Under the pieces are notes generated by a model. The model was not told the origin of the DNA and did no database searches. It worked only from the letters and a program-made list of their open reading frames with translations. A program made the position numbers and the translations under genes. Shown piece after piece: positions 34,817 to 43,453 of a DNA stretch of 64,000 bases. The stretch is from Chitinophagaceae bacterium (GTDB lineage: Bacteria; Bacteroidota; Bacteroidia; Chitinophagales; Chitinophagaceae). The stretch is from NCBI GenBank assembly GCA_025449935.1, contig JANWIJ010000010.1, forward strand, positions 1 through 64,000. Reading direction: 5' to 3'. How positions within the stretch are numbered: the first letter of the stretch is position 1; each line of letters opens with the position of its first letter.

Positions 34817-34850
34817 AAAACCCCGCTCCGCATAGCGGAAACGGGGCTTG
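34817..34850 (-). terminator. terminator after PepSY-like paralogue 2
   Basis: CCCCG...CGGGG encloses a second stem TCCGC-ATA-GCGGA, followed on the minus strand by TTTTG. It separates the two paralogous genes into independent units. Confidence 0.8.
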
Positions 34851-34881
34851 TTTTACCACACACCAAAACTATTGTCAGTAA

Positions 34882-35319
34882 TTATACCTTTTTATTTTTC
34901 TGGTAAACGCTCCATCCATAAATATCACCTGCTTTTAAGACCAGCTTTGTATCCGCATTTTCCAGCGTGATGTAATACCCGGACTCTTCATTCTTTACTA
35001 CTTCAAAAAGGTCGCTGATCCAGTAATCCTCATAATCGTTCTTCAGACTTCTCTGCAAAGAAATCGGCAGATCAGCCGGGCTGAGATACCTGGTAAGCCC
35101 GAGCAGTTCGCCATTCTCTTTATAATATGCAAATACATGTTTGCCATTATAGGTAAAAGTGGCTTTGTAATAGTTGTTTCCGGCTGACCATGCAACTTCT
35201 TTCGCTGTGCTGAACTCAGTTTTAAAGGCATCCAGTACTTTCTGGTTAACATTCTCTTCCCCGGCAAAAGCACTTAATGTGCTAACAGCAATTGCCAGTG
35301 TCAAAATCATCTTTTTCAT
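34882..35319 (-). CDS. small secreted protein, PepSY-like, paralogue 2
   Basis: 145 residues, signal peptide MKKMILTLAIAVSTLSAFA. The mature sequence NQKVLDAFKTEFSTAKEVAWSAGNNYYKATFTYNGKHVFAYYKENGELLGLTRY lines up over its length with the downstream paralogue (K-V-x-x-x-F-K-x-E-F, then W-S, Y-x-K-A-T-F, A-Y, G-L), showing an old tandem duplication. It has its own promoter and terminator. The fold looks PepSY-like; the function is unknown. Confidence 0.75.
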   Translation of the reverse strand: MKKMILTLAIAVSTLSAFAGEENVNQKVLDAFKTEFSTAKEVAWSAGNNYYKATFTYNGKHVFAYYKENGELLGLTRYLSPADLPISLQRSLKNDYEDYWISDLFEVVKNEESGYYITLENADTKLVLKAGDIYGWSVYQKNKKV

Positions 35320-35398
35320 TTGTAAGGTTTTTTGTTGGTTATGTCTGCCTGGGGCAAACAGGGTTTTGTCAGTTATTTATTTGATTAGTGTGACGAAA

Positions 35399-35406
35399 CA
35401 AAAGTA
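35399..35406 (-). promoter_or_regulatory. promoter -7 element for PepSY-like paralogue 2
   Basis: TACTTTTG on the minus strand, an exact consensus match 80 bases before the start codon. Confidence 0.45.
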
Positions 35407-35571
35407 GATCAGGTTACAGCCCATCGCAAGTCAATTGTGATTAGTGGCGGGGAGTGTTAATTGCTGTTAACAGAAGTGAGGAACGGTTAACCGCTGAACA
35501 TTTTTAAATACCGGTTATCCGCCGAACTCACTCATTACGAGGACCATTTCTATCTGGCTTCGGGAGTTAAA

Positions 35572-35599
35572 AAATATTTAGACAGTTGTCTAAATATTT
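35572..35599. promoter_or_regulatory. operator-like perfect palindrome upstream of sdpR
   Basis: AAATATTTAGACA and TGTCTAAATATTT form perfect 13-base arms around a 2-base spacer. It ends five bases before the -7 element TATGTTTG and contains the TTG expected near -33, so a bound dimer would block RNA polymerase. SdpR-type ArsR repressors bind such sites and repress their own operon. Confidence 0.8.
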
Positions 35600-35604
35600 A
35601 ATTG

Positions 35605-35612
35605 TATGTTTG
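35605..35612 (+). promoter_or_regulatory. promoter -7 element for sdpR-sdpI
   Basis: TATGTTTG is an exact TAnnTTTG match only four bases before the sdpR ATG, so the mRNA may be leaderless or nearly so. A TTG lies 16 bases upstream inside the palindrome. Confidence 0.55.
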
Positions 35613-35616
35613 CCGT

Positions 35617-35880
35617 ATGAATATTGTCTTTAAAGCCCTGAATGACCCGACCCGGCGTGCAATACTGGAAATGCTGCAGGCAAAAGATATGACCGCGGGA
35701 GAAATTGCTGACAAGTTCAATATCTCTTTTCCCAGCATCTCCCATCACCTGGACCTGCTTAAACAGGCAAAACTGGTATTCGCTGAAAAGGAAGGTCAGT
35801 TTGTTTATTACTCCTTAAACACAACCGTAGTGGATGAAATATTGAAATGGTTCTTACAGTTCAAATCGAAAAAAAAATGA
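35617..35880 (+). CDS. sdpR: ArsR-family autorepressor, SdpR-like
   Basis: 87-residue winged-helix repressor: MNIVFKALNDPTRRAILEMLQAKDMTAGEIADKFNISFPSISHHLDLLKQAKLVFAEKEGQFVYYSLN has the ArsR pattern with recognition helix SFPSISHHLDLL and the wing KEGQFVYYSL. There are no Cys or His metal-site residues in the recognition helix, so it is not a metal sensor. In Bacillus SdpR represses the sdpRI operon until the immunity protein SdpI, bound to toxin SdpC, sequesters it at the membrane. ATG at 35617 is chosen over an upstream TTG. It overlaps sdpI as ATGA. Confidence 0.87.
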   Translation: MNIVFKALNDPTRRAILEMLQAKDMTAGEIADKFNISFPSISHHLDLLKQAKLVFAEKEGQFVYYSLNTTVVDEILKWFLQFKSKKK

Positions 35881-36542
35881 TCATGAAAAATATACTGTCA
35901 AAAATCGTCTGGCTGGTTATTGCAGCACCCGCCATCTACCTGGCTGTTGTATGGAACCAATTACCGGAAAAGGTTGCCATGCATTACAACCTCCAGGGAA
36001 ACCCCGACAGGTATGGCAGTAAAAATGAGCTGATCGGTCTGGTCGCCATACTTATTGGCACTAATATTCTTGTCTATTTCCTGCTGACAAATATTTATCG
36101 TATTGATCCAAAAAAACATGCCGGTGAAAACAAGGAACGTTTACGCCGGATAGCTTTTGCGGTCGTCGTATTCGTGTCATTACTCCTTTTCCTGATTATT
36201 CACAGCAGTCTCCGCGGGGATATACAATTATCCATGGGGATAGTCTTTTCCGGTGTGGGGCTTTTGTTTGCAGTGATTGGTAATTATATGCCCAACCTTA
36301 AGCCAAATTATTTCGCTGGTTTCCGTTTACCATGGACACTGGAAAATGCGGACAACTGGAGAAAGACACATGCCATTGCCGGGAAACTCTGGTTCAGCGG
36401 TGGGTTGCTGATCGCCGTTATTTGCCTGTTTACCCCGCCGTTGTTTTCCGCTATTATTTTCTTTACAATAACGGCCGCGCTGGTTATCATTCCTTTCGTT
36501 TATTCCTACCGGTTGTATAAACAACAGAAAATATCCGGTTAA
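35877..36542 (+). CDS. sdpI: SdpI-family membrane protein
   Basis: 221 residues with six hydrophobic segments. The N-terminus (about 20-65: WNQLPEKVAMHYNLQGNPDRYGSKNELIGLVAILIG) is the DUF1648 part, and the C-terminal half has the SdpI marker GNYMPNLKPNYFAGFRLPWTLENADNWRKTHAIAGKLWF. In Bacillus SdpI gives immunity to the SdpC toxin and captures SdpR. No sdpC-like toxin gene is adjacent, so a broader signal-transduction role is as likely. ATG at 35877 overlaps the sdpR stop as ATGA; the frame is open upstream but that region is sdpR coding sequence. Confidence 0.87.
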   Translation: MIMKNILSKIVWLVIAAPAIYLAVVWNQLPEKVAMHYNLQGNPDRYGSKNELIGLVAILIGTNILVYFLLTNIYRIDPKKHAGENKERLRRIAFAVVVFVSLLLFLIIHSSLRGDIQLSMGIVFSGVGLLFAVIGNYMPNLKPNYFAGFRLPWTLENADNWRKTHAIAGKLWFSGGLLIAVICLFTPPLFSAIIFFTITAALVIIPFVYSYRLYKQQKISG

Positions 36543-36573
36543 GCGGAAAAATTTTGTGCCTTAACTTTACCCC

Positions 36574-37182
36574 TTGAACTACCTGGCGCATGCATACCTT
36601 TCCTTCGGGCACCCGGAAATACTCGCCGGTAACATGATCAGCGACTTTGTGAAAGGGAAAAAAAAATTTGACTACCCGGTCCCTATTCAAAAAGGGATTG
36701 CCCTGCATCGTTTCATTGATACCTTTACCGATGGGCATGAAGCTACCCGGGAAGCCAAAGAAATTTTCCGGCCGGCCTATCGTTTATACAGCGGGGCCCT
36801 GGTTGATGTGATCTATGATCATTTTTTGGCTATGGATGAAACTGAATTCACGGAGACCTCGTTATTTCGTTTTTCGCAACAGACCTATGGATTACTGGAA
36901 AATTATTTTCGATGGATGCCGGAACCTTTTGCCAGCCATTTTGGGTATATGAAGGAGCAAAACTGGCTCTTTCATTACAGGACCCGGTGGGGCACGGGGA
37001 AAAGCCTGGGGGGCGTAGTAAAAAGAGCCGCTTATTTATCGGAAAGCGATACCGCTTTTCATTTATTTGAACAGCGCTACCAACTTTTGAAAGATTGTTA
37101 CCGTCATTTTTGGACCACGGCAAAACCCGTTGTTTTTTCCAGGTTCAGCGAACTGGAAAATGAACTGAAATCCGTCATATAA
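36574..37182 (+). CDS. acyl carrier protein phosphodiesterase family (AcpH/DUF479)
   Basis: 202 residues starting with a TTG codon, because the family begins MNYLAHAYLSFGHPEILAGNMISDFVKGK, where the His and Asp residues belong to the HD-like metal site. Further conserved pieces are GIALHRFIDTFTDGHEATREAK and LVDVIYDHFLA. AcpH removes the phosphopantetheine arm from acyl carrier protein in E. coli; activity of Bacteroidota members is assumed, not shown. It follows sdpI by 31 bases with an imperfect promoter (TAACTTTA) in between. Confidence 0.85.
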   Translation: MNYLAHAYLSFGHPEILAGNMISDFVKGKKKFDYPVPIQKGIALHRFIDTFTDGHEATREAKEIFRPAYRLYSGALVDVIYDHFLAMDETEFTETSLFRFSQQTYGLLENYFRWMPEPFASHFGYMKEQNWLFHYRTRWGTGKSLGGVVKRAAYLSESDTAFHLFEQRYQLLKDCYRHFWTTAKPVVFSRFSELENELKSVI

Positions 37183-37211
37183 ATGGTAACCTGCCGCTAA
37201 CTAAATCGTTT

Positions 37212-37219
37212 TATTTTTG
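37212..37219 (+). promoter_or_regulatory. promoter -7 element for the DUF2911 pair
   Basis: TATTTTTG is an exact consensus match, 16 bases before the first DUF2911 start codon. Confidence 0.45.
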
Positions 37220-37235
37220 TAAATTATTTTTTTAT

Positions 37236-37802
37236 ATGAAAAAACCTCTGGCATTGCTCGCTGTGTTTCAATTTTTCTTTATCTGCCTGCTGGCACAAAC
37301 CGGAACGCTACCGGCCGTCGATAAATCCCCAATGGACATGAGCTATTACCCTGGCAACTACCCGGTGCTGAAAATTCAGGACAAAATAACTGAGCCGCTC
37401 CTGGCGAGGATCATCTACAGCCGCCCGCAAAAAGCTGGCAGAACGATTTTTGGGGGGCTGGTAAAATATGGTGAGCTATGGAGGCTCGGTGCTAATGAAG
37501 CCACCGAAATCGAATTCTATAAAAACGTCCGTATTGGCGGAAAAAAAATAAATAAGGGGCGTTACACGTTATATGCAGTGGTCAATGAAAACAGCTGGAC
37601 CATTATTTTGAATAAAGAGACTGACACCTGGGGTTCTTTTAAATACAACGAAAAAAAGGATGTGGTAAGAGCTGTTGCTTTGGTACAAAAAACAGATGTG
37701 GTTATTGAATCTTTTACGATGGTATTTGAAAAAGCGACAGCAGGTTTTAATCTTGTGATCGCCTGGGATAATGTAAAAGCAACTTTACCGGTCACTTTTT
37801 AA
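37236..37802 (+). CDS. DUF2911 protein, secreted, paralogue 1
   Basis: 188 residues with signal peptide MKKPLALLAVFQFFFICLLAQ. The DUF2911 core is clear: DKSPMDMSYYPGNYP, ARIIYSRPQKAGRTIFGGLVKYGELWRLGANEATEIEFYKNVRIGGKKINKGRYTLYAV, ending ATFNLVIAWDNVKATLPVTF-like strands. The repeated theme GxLVKYGxxWRLGANEATE is characteristic. It is a periplasmic beta-rich protein of unknown function. The second copy follows 10 bases later; the two are certainly co-transcribed. Confidence 0.87.
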   Translation: MKKPLALLAVFQFFFICLLAQTGTLPAVDKSPMDMSYYPGNYPVLKIQDKITEPLLARIIYSRPQKAGRTIFGGLVKYGELWRLGANEATEIEFYKNVRIGGKKINKGRYTLYAVVNENSWTIILNKETDTWGSFKYNEKKDVVRAVALVQKTDVVIESFTMVFEKATAGFNLVIAWDNVKATLPVTF

Positions 37803-37812
37803 TGCCACAGCC

Positions 37813-38451
37813 ATGAGAATAATCATTTCATTTCTTGCTTTTCTGCTACTGACCGCCTGCAATAGTAATAATGAAAAGGAAAAACAAAACCCGCCAACCA
37901 GGGAAGCCTCTCCGGATTCCTCCGGTATTGTACACCCTGAACGGGCTTTAAACGCTTATGCCCCCGTTGACCGGTCTCCCATGGATATGAGTTATTATCC
38001 TGCCGAATACCCCAAGTTAAAAATGAGTGACAGCCTGGATGATCTAACCCTGAAAGCAAGGGTGATCTATAGTCGTCCTTACCTGCAGGGCCGTCAACTT
38101 TTTCCCGCTGTTCTGAAATATGGTGAGCCCTGGCGGCTTGGAGCAAATGAGGCTACAGAGCTGGATCTTTATACCCGGGCAACCATACAAGGTAAAAAAA
38201 TAAATGCCGGCCGCTATGTGCTGTACTGTATTCCACAACCCGGTAACTGGACAATAGTACTTAACAGCAATATAGACAGCTGGGGACTTCACCCCGATCC
38301 GGCAAAAGATATTGCCCGGTTTACAATACCCGCTAAAGAGACCAGCAACTTCTTTGAATTTTTTACAATGGTTTTTGAAAAAACAACTACGGGGGCTGAT
38401 CTCGTCATGGCCTGGGAAAGAACGGAAGCCAGGTTACCCGTAAGTTTCTGA
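37813..38451 (+). CDS. DUF2911 lipoprotein, paralogue 2
   Basis: 212 residues. The lipobox LLTAC at about 14-18 marks it as a lipoprotein, followed by a 40-residue low-complexity linker rich in Asn, Lys and Pro. The DUF2911 core repeats that of the upstream gene almost motif for motif (DRSPMDMSYYPAEYP; ARVIYSRPYLQGRQLFPAVLKYGEPWRLGANEATELDLYTRATIQGKKINAGRYVLY). The pair therefore consists of one soluble and one lipid-anchored form of the same domain. The function is unknown. Confidence 0.87.
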   Translation: MRIIISFLAFLLLTACNSNNEKEKQNPPTREASPDSSGIVHPERALNAYAPVDRSPMDMSYYPAEYPKLKMSDSLDDLTLKARVIYSRPYLQGRQLFPAVLKYGEPWRLGANEATELDLYTRATIQGKKINAGRYVLYCIPQPGNWTIVLNSNIDSWGLHPDPAKDIARFTIPAKETSNFFEFFTMVFEKTTTGADLVMAWERTEARLPVSF

Positions 38452-38516
38452 ATCCGTAGATGACAACAGCGTAAACTTTGTCGGTACCGGCAAAAATTAT
38501 TACAGATATTTACAGC

Positions 38517-40367
38517 ATGTGTGGTATTACCGGAATCATACAATCCGATCCCTCCTTGTATGGGAAAGAGCAGCTAAAAAAAATGACAGATGCCCTGGCC
38601 CATCGCGGGCCGGATGGAGAGGGTTTGTGGCAAAATGAACCCGGGACCGTTTTGTTCGGTCATCGCCGTTTGTCTATCATTGATTTAAGCACGGCCGGCA
38701 ACCAACCCATGCATTACCTGCACCGTTACACCATCATTCATAACGGTGAAATATATAATTATATTGAGCTGAAAGCTGAATTGCAAAAGAAGGGATACGC
38801 GTTTCATTCTCAAACTGACACGGAGGTAATCGCTGCAGCCTACGATTGCTGGCAACGTGATTGTGTGGAACAGCTGGATGGCATGTTTGCGTTTGCCATC
38901 TGGGATGAAAAAGAAAAAGAGTTCTTTGCCGCCCGGGATCGTTTTGGTGAAAAGCCTTTTTATTATTTTTATGATCGTGCCCGGTTTCTTTTTGCTTCTG
39001 AAATGAAGGCACTCTGGGGGGCGGGTATTGAAAGAACCCCCAACCAGAAAATGCTTTTCAACTTTATCACTATTGGTTACACTGATAACCCGGAAGACCC
39101 CGGGGAGACCTTTTATGAAAACATCAACCAGCTGCCGGCAGCCACTACGTTAACTTATACCCTTAAGAATAAAGAACTGGTCCTGGAAAAATACTGGAGT
39201 ATTGACCCGGAAAACCAGGATAAAAAAATTACAGATACGGAAGCCATTGAGCAGTTCAGTCATCTTTTTACCACTTCGGTCCAAAGAAGGCTCAGAAGTG
39301 ATGTAACCATTGGAACATCTTTAAGCGGTGGCCTTGACAGTTCCGCAGTTGTGGCTGTTATAAATCAACTCCGGGCCCTGAATTACAACCCTGCAAGTTT
39401 TACGGCGGTGTTTCCTGGTTTTGAAAAAGACGAATCCGGGTATGCAAAGCAAGTTGCCACTAATTTTAGTCTCTCGCAATTTACGGTGGATCTGTCTGCA
39501 GCCCAGCTGATGAATGATTGGGAAAAACTCTGCTACCACCAGGAAGAGCCTTTTGGCTCAGCCAGTGTATTTGCACAATATAAAGTTTACGGTTTGGCAA
39601 AACAGCACAATACCAAAGTACTCCTGGACGGGCAGGGAGCCGATGAGACCCTGGCCGGATATAATAAATACTACAAATGGTACTGGCAGGAATTATTCCG
39701 TAACAGGAAATTATACCGGAGCAAAGAATTAGATGCGGCCAAAAAGTTGGGGGTGACCGTGGATTTTGGATTTAAAAATATGATTGCTTCCTATTTTCCC
39801 GATTTTGCCACTATTGTGATGGAAAAACAATACCTCCTCAAAGCTATCGGTCATGAAGACCTGAACAAAGACTTTGTAAAATTACAGAGTAAAGAAGCCT
39901 ATTATACGGTTCCGCCACATTTTACACTAAATGGGGTCTTATATTTCAATACCTGTATACATGGCCTTGGGGAATTACTCCGGTATGCCGACCGGAATTC
40001 TATGGCTAATGGCCGGGAAATAAGATTGCCGTTTCTGTCGCATGAGCTGGTTGCCTTCCTTTTTTCTTTGCCGGGCCATTTTAAGATCCGGAATGGGTGG
40101 ACCAAGTGGTTGTTGCGCGAAACACTCCGGAATAAATTGCCGGAATCAATAATTTGGAGAAAGGATAAGATTGGTTTCGAGCCCCCGCAAAAAAGCTGGA
40201 TGGAAAGCCCGCCAGTGCAGCAAGCTATCCGGGATGCGAAAAGCAAATTAGTGGATGAAAAAGTACTGAACCCCCGTGTATTGAACAGGGAAAATCAGGC
40301 GCATGCCTCCTACACGGCAAATAGCTATGACTGGCGGTACCTGTCCTCAGCATCCCTCTTTAAATGA
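38517..40367 (+). CDS. asnB: asparagine synthase (glutamine-hydrolysing)
   Basis: 616 residues from ATG 38517. The N-terminal glutaminase domain begins with the nucleophile Cys2 (MCGITGII) and has HRGPDGEGLW, RLSIIDLS and the NGEIYNYIEL loop. The synthetase domain has the ATP PP-loop motif SLSGGLDSSAVVAVINQL and LDGQGADETLAGYNKYY. Complete asparagine synthases of this length also serve in surface-glycan amidation, but nothing around suggests that. An upstream frame extension with TTG is rejected, because Cys must become residue 1 after processing. Confidence 0.94.
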   Translation: MCGITGIIQSDPSLYGKEQLKKMTDALAHRGPDGEGLWQNEPGTVLFGHRRLSIIDLSTAGNQPMHYLHRYTIIHNGEIYNYIELKAELQKKGYAFHSQTDTEVIAAAYDCWQRDCVEQLDGMFAFAIWDEKEKEFFAARDRFGEKPFYYFYDRARFLFASEMKALWGAGIERTPNQKMLFNFITIGYTDNPEDPGETFYENINQLPAATTLTYTLKNKELVLEKYWSIDPENQDKKITDTEAIEQFSHLFTTSVQRRLRSDVTIGTSLSGGLDSSAVVAVINQLRALNYNPASFTAVFPGFEKDESGYAKQVATNFSLSQFTVDLSAAQLMNDWEKLCYHQEEPFGSASVFAQYKVYGLAKQHNTKVLLDGQGADETLAGYNKYYKWYWQELFRNRKLYRSKELDAAKKLGVTVDFGFKNMIASYFPDFATIVMEKQYLLKAIGHEDLNKDFVKLQSKEAYYTVPPHFTLNGVLYFNTCIHGLGELLRYADRNSMANGREIRLPFLSHELVAFLFSLPGHFKIRNGWTKWLLRETLRNKLPESIIWRKDKIGFEPPQKSWMESPPVQQAIRDAKSKLVDEKVLNPRVLNRENQAHASYTANSYDWRYLSSASLFK

Positions 40368-40412
40368 ACTGAATTCAGCATCTTTGCACTTCTTAATCTA
40401 TAACTCACAATT

Positions 40413-41552
40413 ATGAAGCTTGCCACTAAATTTATCCATGCCGGTGCAGAGCCTGATCCTTCCACTGGTGCTATTATGACCCCGATTTTTCAAACTTCTA
40501 CTTATGTCCAGGAAGCGCCGGGAAAAAATAAAGGTTTTGAATATGCCCGTAGCCAGAATCCTACCCGTAAAGCCCTGGAAGAAGCACTGGCCATTATTGA
40601 AAATGGTAAATACGGCCTGGCCTTCAGCAGCGGTGTGGCTGCTACAGATGCCGTCATTAAGTTATTGCAACCGGGCGATGAAGTGATTTGTGGTAATGAT
40701 ATGTATGGAGGCACCTATCGCCTTTTTACCAAGGTGTTTGAAAAATTTGGTATCCGGTTCCACTATGTAAATATGCATAATGTTGAGACTATCAGGAACT
40801 TCATCAATAATAATACAAAACTGATCTGGCTGGAAACGCCAACCAATCCCCTCATGAATATCTGCGATATTGAAGCAGTAACGGCCCTTGCCAAAAAACA
40901 AAATATCCTGGTATGCGTGGATAATACCTTCGCCTCACCCTGCCTGCAAAACCCGCTCGACCTGGGCGCTGACCTGGTCATGCATTCTGTCACCAAGTAC
41001 CTGGGCGGGCATAGCGATGTTATACAGGGCTGTTTAGTAATGAATGATACAGACCTGAGAGAAAAATTGTACTTCCTGCAAAAAAGTTGCGGGGCCGTTC
41101 CCGGACCCATGGATTGTTTCCTGGTATTACGGGGAATAAAAACGCTGGGGGTAAGGATGAAAGCACATTGTGAAAATGGAAAAATTATCGCTAACTGGCT
41201 CCGTAATCACAACAAAGTAGCTAAAGTATACTGGCCCGGCTTTGAAGATCACCCGGGGCATGCCATTGCCAAAAAACAAATGCGGGATTTTGGCGGTATG
41301 CTTTCCTTTGAACTTAAGAATGACAGTGTAGAGGAAGCAAAAAGAGTCCTGTCCTCTACCCACCTTTTTGCCCTGGCGGAAAGTCTTGGCGGCGTTGAAT
41401 CGCTGATCAATCACCCCGCCAGCATGACCCATGCTTCCATTCCAAGGGAAGAAAGGATTAAAAACGGGTTAAGTGATTCCCTGATTCGTTTAAGCGTGGG
41501 CATCGAAGATGCTGAAGACCTGATCGAAGATCTGAAAAAAGCAATCGGGTAA
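40413..41552 (+). CDS. cystathionine gamma-synthase or lyase (PLP-dependent trans-sulfuration enzyme)
   Basis: 379 residues of the Cys/Met metabolism PLP family. Seen: the active-site Lys195 in HSVTKYLGGHSDV, SSGVAATDAVIKLL, the Tyr-containing DMYGGTYRLF, and ETPTNPLMNICDIEA with the PLP-contacting Asp in VDNTFASP. Cystathionine gamma-synthase, gamma-lyase and beta-lyase cannot be told apart from these motifs, so I leave the symbol empty. It begins 45 bases after asnB and 9 bases before the LytTR regulator. Confidence 0.9.
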   Translation: MKLATKFIHAGAEPDPSTGAIMTPIFQTSTYVQEAPGKNKGFEYARSQNPTRKALEEALAIIENGKYGLAFSSGVAATDAVIKLLQPGDEVICGNDMYGGTYRLFTKVFEKFGIRFHYVNMHNVETIRNFINNNTKLIWLETPTNPLMNICDIEAVTALAKKQNILVCVDNTFASPCLQNPLDLGADLVMHSVTKYLGGHSDVIQGCLVMNDTDLREKLYFLQKSCGAVPGPMDCFLVLRGIKTLGVRMKAHCENGKIIANWLRNHNKVAKVYWPGFEDHPGHAIAKKQMRDFGGMLSFELKNDSVEEAKRVLSSTHLFALAESLGGVESLINHPASMTHASIPREERIKNGLSDSLIRLSVGIEDAEDLIEDLKKAIG

Positions 41553-41561
41553 GAGTGGTGC

Positions 41562-42491
41562 ATGAGTGTCCAGCCATCATACCGCCGGGATTTCTGGGTA
41601 CGGATTGTTGTTTCCCTGGTTTTTTCCCTTTTCTTTATTTTCCTGGGATCCGATTCTTTTTCCGGAATTATTAATGGTGTGTATTTCTGGGCAGATCTTG
41701 TTTCCAGCTTCCTGCTGATTTTTATGGTCATCAGTTATATCAGCCTCCTCTCCGGTTATTTTGATCAATATTATCCCTGGAACAGCCAGTTAACTACCCG
41801 CCTTGCCTACCAGCTTATTGCGGGTATTCTTATTCCGGCTGCTTTTGTGCTGGGTTATATGTACCTGTACCTGTTCGTTATTCTTGGTTTCCGGCGCGAA
41901 GAAGTTCCATTCTTTCATACTGAATTTCCCATATCCGTTTTGTTTATCATATTCTGGAACATAGTCTACGCCGGTTATTACTTCTACCAGGAAAGCAAGC
42001 AAAGCAAAGATGAGCTGCTGTCACTGAAAGCAAAACTATTTACCCTGCAAAATGTAAAAACGGGTTCTGATGTTATACCGGTACTTCCCGACCAACCTGT
42101 TTCAGCGGCCGGCGAAGAAGAAAATGATTTTATTGAAACCGGCTATTTAAATAAAATAAAAATACTGGTGGCCGTATCCGGCAATAAAAACATACCTATA
42201 CCCGTAGAGACAATAGCCTATTTCTTCAAAAACGGAAATTATACGACCCTCAAGACTTTCCAGGCTGAAACTTACCTGCTCAATCATTCATTGGATGAAT
42301 TGATGAAATTACTGGAGGACATTCTTTTCTTCAGGGCCAACCGACAGTTCATTATCAACCTGAAAGCCTGCCATTATTTCACCAACGAAGACAATGGGAG
42401 GCTGGCAATCCACCTGCTGCCTGTTTATGATGAGGAGGTAATTATCAGTCAAAAAAGGGCGCCAGCCTTTAAAGAATGGTTGAATAAATAA
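41562..42491 (+). CDS. membrane-bound LytTR-family transcriptional regulator
   Basis: 309 residues. The N-terminal half contains four hydrophobic segments (about 12-30, 42-65, 84-105, 118-140), followed by a linker and a LytTR DNA-binding domain at about 205-305 (KNIPIPVETIAYFFKNGNYTTLKTF, ILFFRANRQFIINLKACHYFTNEDNGRLAIHLLPVY). There is no receiver or kinase domain, so it is a one-component regulator tethered to the membrane. Its signal is unknown. It starts 9 bases after the trans-sulfuration enzyme gene. Confidence 0.83.
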   Translation: MSVQPSYRRDFWVRIVVSLVFSLFFIFLGSDSFSGIINGVYFWADLVSSFLLIFMVISYISLLSGYFDQYYPWNSQLTTRLAYQLIAGILIPAAFVLGYMYLYLFVILGFRREEVPFFHTEFPISVLFIIFWNIVYAGYYFYQESKQSKDELLSLKAKLFTLQNVKTGSDVIPVLPDQPVSAAGEEENDFIETGYLNKIKILVAVSGNKNIPIPVETIAYFFKNGNYTTLKTFQAETYLLNHSLDELMKLLEDILFFRANRQFIINLKACHYFTNEDNGRLAIHLLPVYDEEVIISQKRAPAFKEWLNK

Positions 42492-42606
42492 CGGTTTGCC
42501 CTGTTTTGAATTTCTTCAGCCGGCATTTTACCTGCTTCGTGTTGTTTTTTTGTTTTCCCGGTTCCGTTTTATCACGCTTCACCGGAAACACCCTTTTTCC
42601 GGGTTT

Positions 42607-42614
42607 TATATTTG
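42607..42614 (+). promoter_or_regulatory. promoter -7 element for the DUF2807 gene
   Basis: TATATTTG is an exact match 43 bases before the ATG at 42658. Confidence 0.45.
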
Positions 42615-42657
42615 CCACATATCCAGGAAAAAATATTTAATCATTAAACCGAAAAGT

Positions 42658-43317
42658 ATGAAAAGAGAATTTGCAATGTTAAGCGTAAGTGCCATGTTGT
42701 CATTATTATTATCCTGCACAAAAGAGCGGATCAATGGGAACGGTCCGGTAATAACAGAAGCCAGGGCTGTCAATAATTTTACAGCTATTTCGGCATCCGG
42801 CAGTACACCGGTATACATCAACAAGGGCCCCGTTTTTAAAGTTGAAGTAAAGGGTTACAGCAACCTGCTACCTTATTATGAAACGAAGCTGGTGAATAAT
42901 ACCCTTCAGTTAGGATACCGGGATTATGTGAATGTAAAGAATGATAATACGGAAGTCTTTATCACGATGCCCGGGTTGAATGGCCTGAGTTTATTTGGCT
43001 CCGGGTCGATCAATACAACTGGTGCGTTTACCGGCACTACTGAATTCAATGCTTCTATTTCGGGATCAGGAAGTATCAGTATCGGCGCGGGTGATGTCCA
43101 GCGTTTTTTCTCCTCCATTGCCGGAAGCGGGAATATATATGCACTCGGTTTTGTAGCGGATAAAGCGGAAACAACCACCCAGGGAAGTGGTAATACGGAA
43201 ATTGCCGTTAACAGCCAGCTCAAAGTAAAAATAGCAGGAAGCGGAAATGTGTACTACCGGGGTAACCCACTTATTACAACAGATATTTCCGGAAGTGGGG
43301 CAGTTATTCCCAAATAA
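42658..43317 (+). CDS. DUF2807 (head-GIN domain) lipoprotein
   Basis: 219 residues from ATG 42658. The signal peptide ends in a lipobox LLLSC at about residue 18. The rest is the DUF2807 beta-helix-like domain: VNNFTAISASGSTPVYINKG, then repeated S-G-S-G steps (LFGSGSINTTGAF, SISGSGSISIGAG, SIAGSGNIYALG, TTQGSGNTEIAVN, KIAGSGNVYYRGN, DISGSGAVIPK), each one turn of a right-handed coil. Such proteins occur near sigma-factor/anti-sigma systems in Bacteroidota, but none is present. The function is unknown. Confidence 0.87.
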   Translation: MKREFAMLSVSAMLSLLLSCTKERINGNGPVITEARAVNNFTAISASGSTPVYINKGPVFKVEVKGYSNLLPYYETKLVNNTLQLGYRDYVNVKNDNTEVFITMPGLNGLSLFGSGSINTTGAFTGTTEFNASISGSGSISIGAGDVQRFFSSIAGSGNIYALGFVADKAETTTQGSGNTEIAVNSQLKVKIAGSGNVYYRGNPLITTDISGSGAVIPK

Positions 43318-43453
43318 GTGTATTTAAATCTATAACCCGGTGAAAAACAGCGGTAATATTTTTTGAAATGTCGCCTTATCGTTGGCACAGAATTAGTATT
43401 ACTGGCTTTGTGCAACTGAAAAGTGTTATTGATAAACCTAAAACTCATTTCAC

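Noticed and set aside
35877-36542. sdpR-sdpI as a complete bacteriocin toxin-immunity locus
   Set aside because: No sdpC-like secreted toxin or sdpAB gene is adjacent; only the repressor and immunity-type membrane protein are present.
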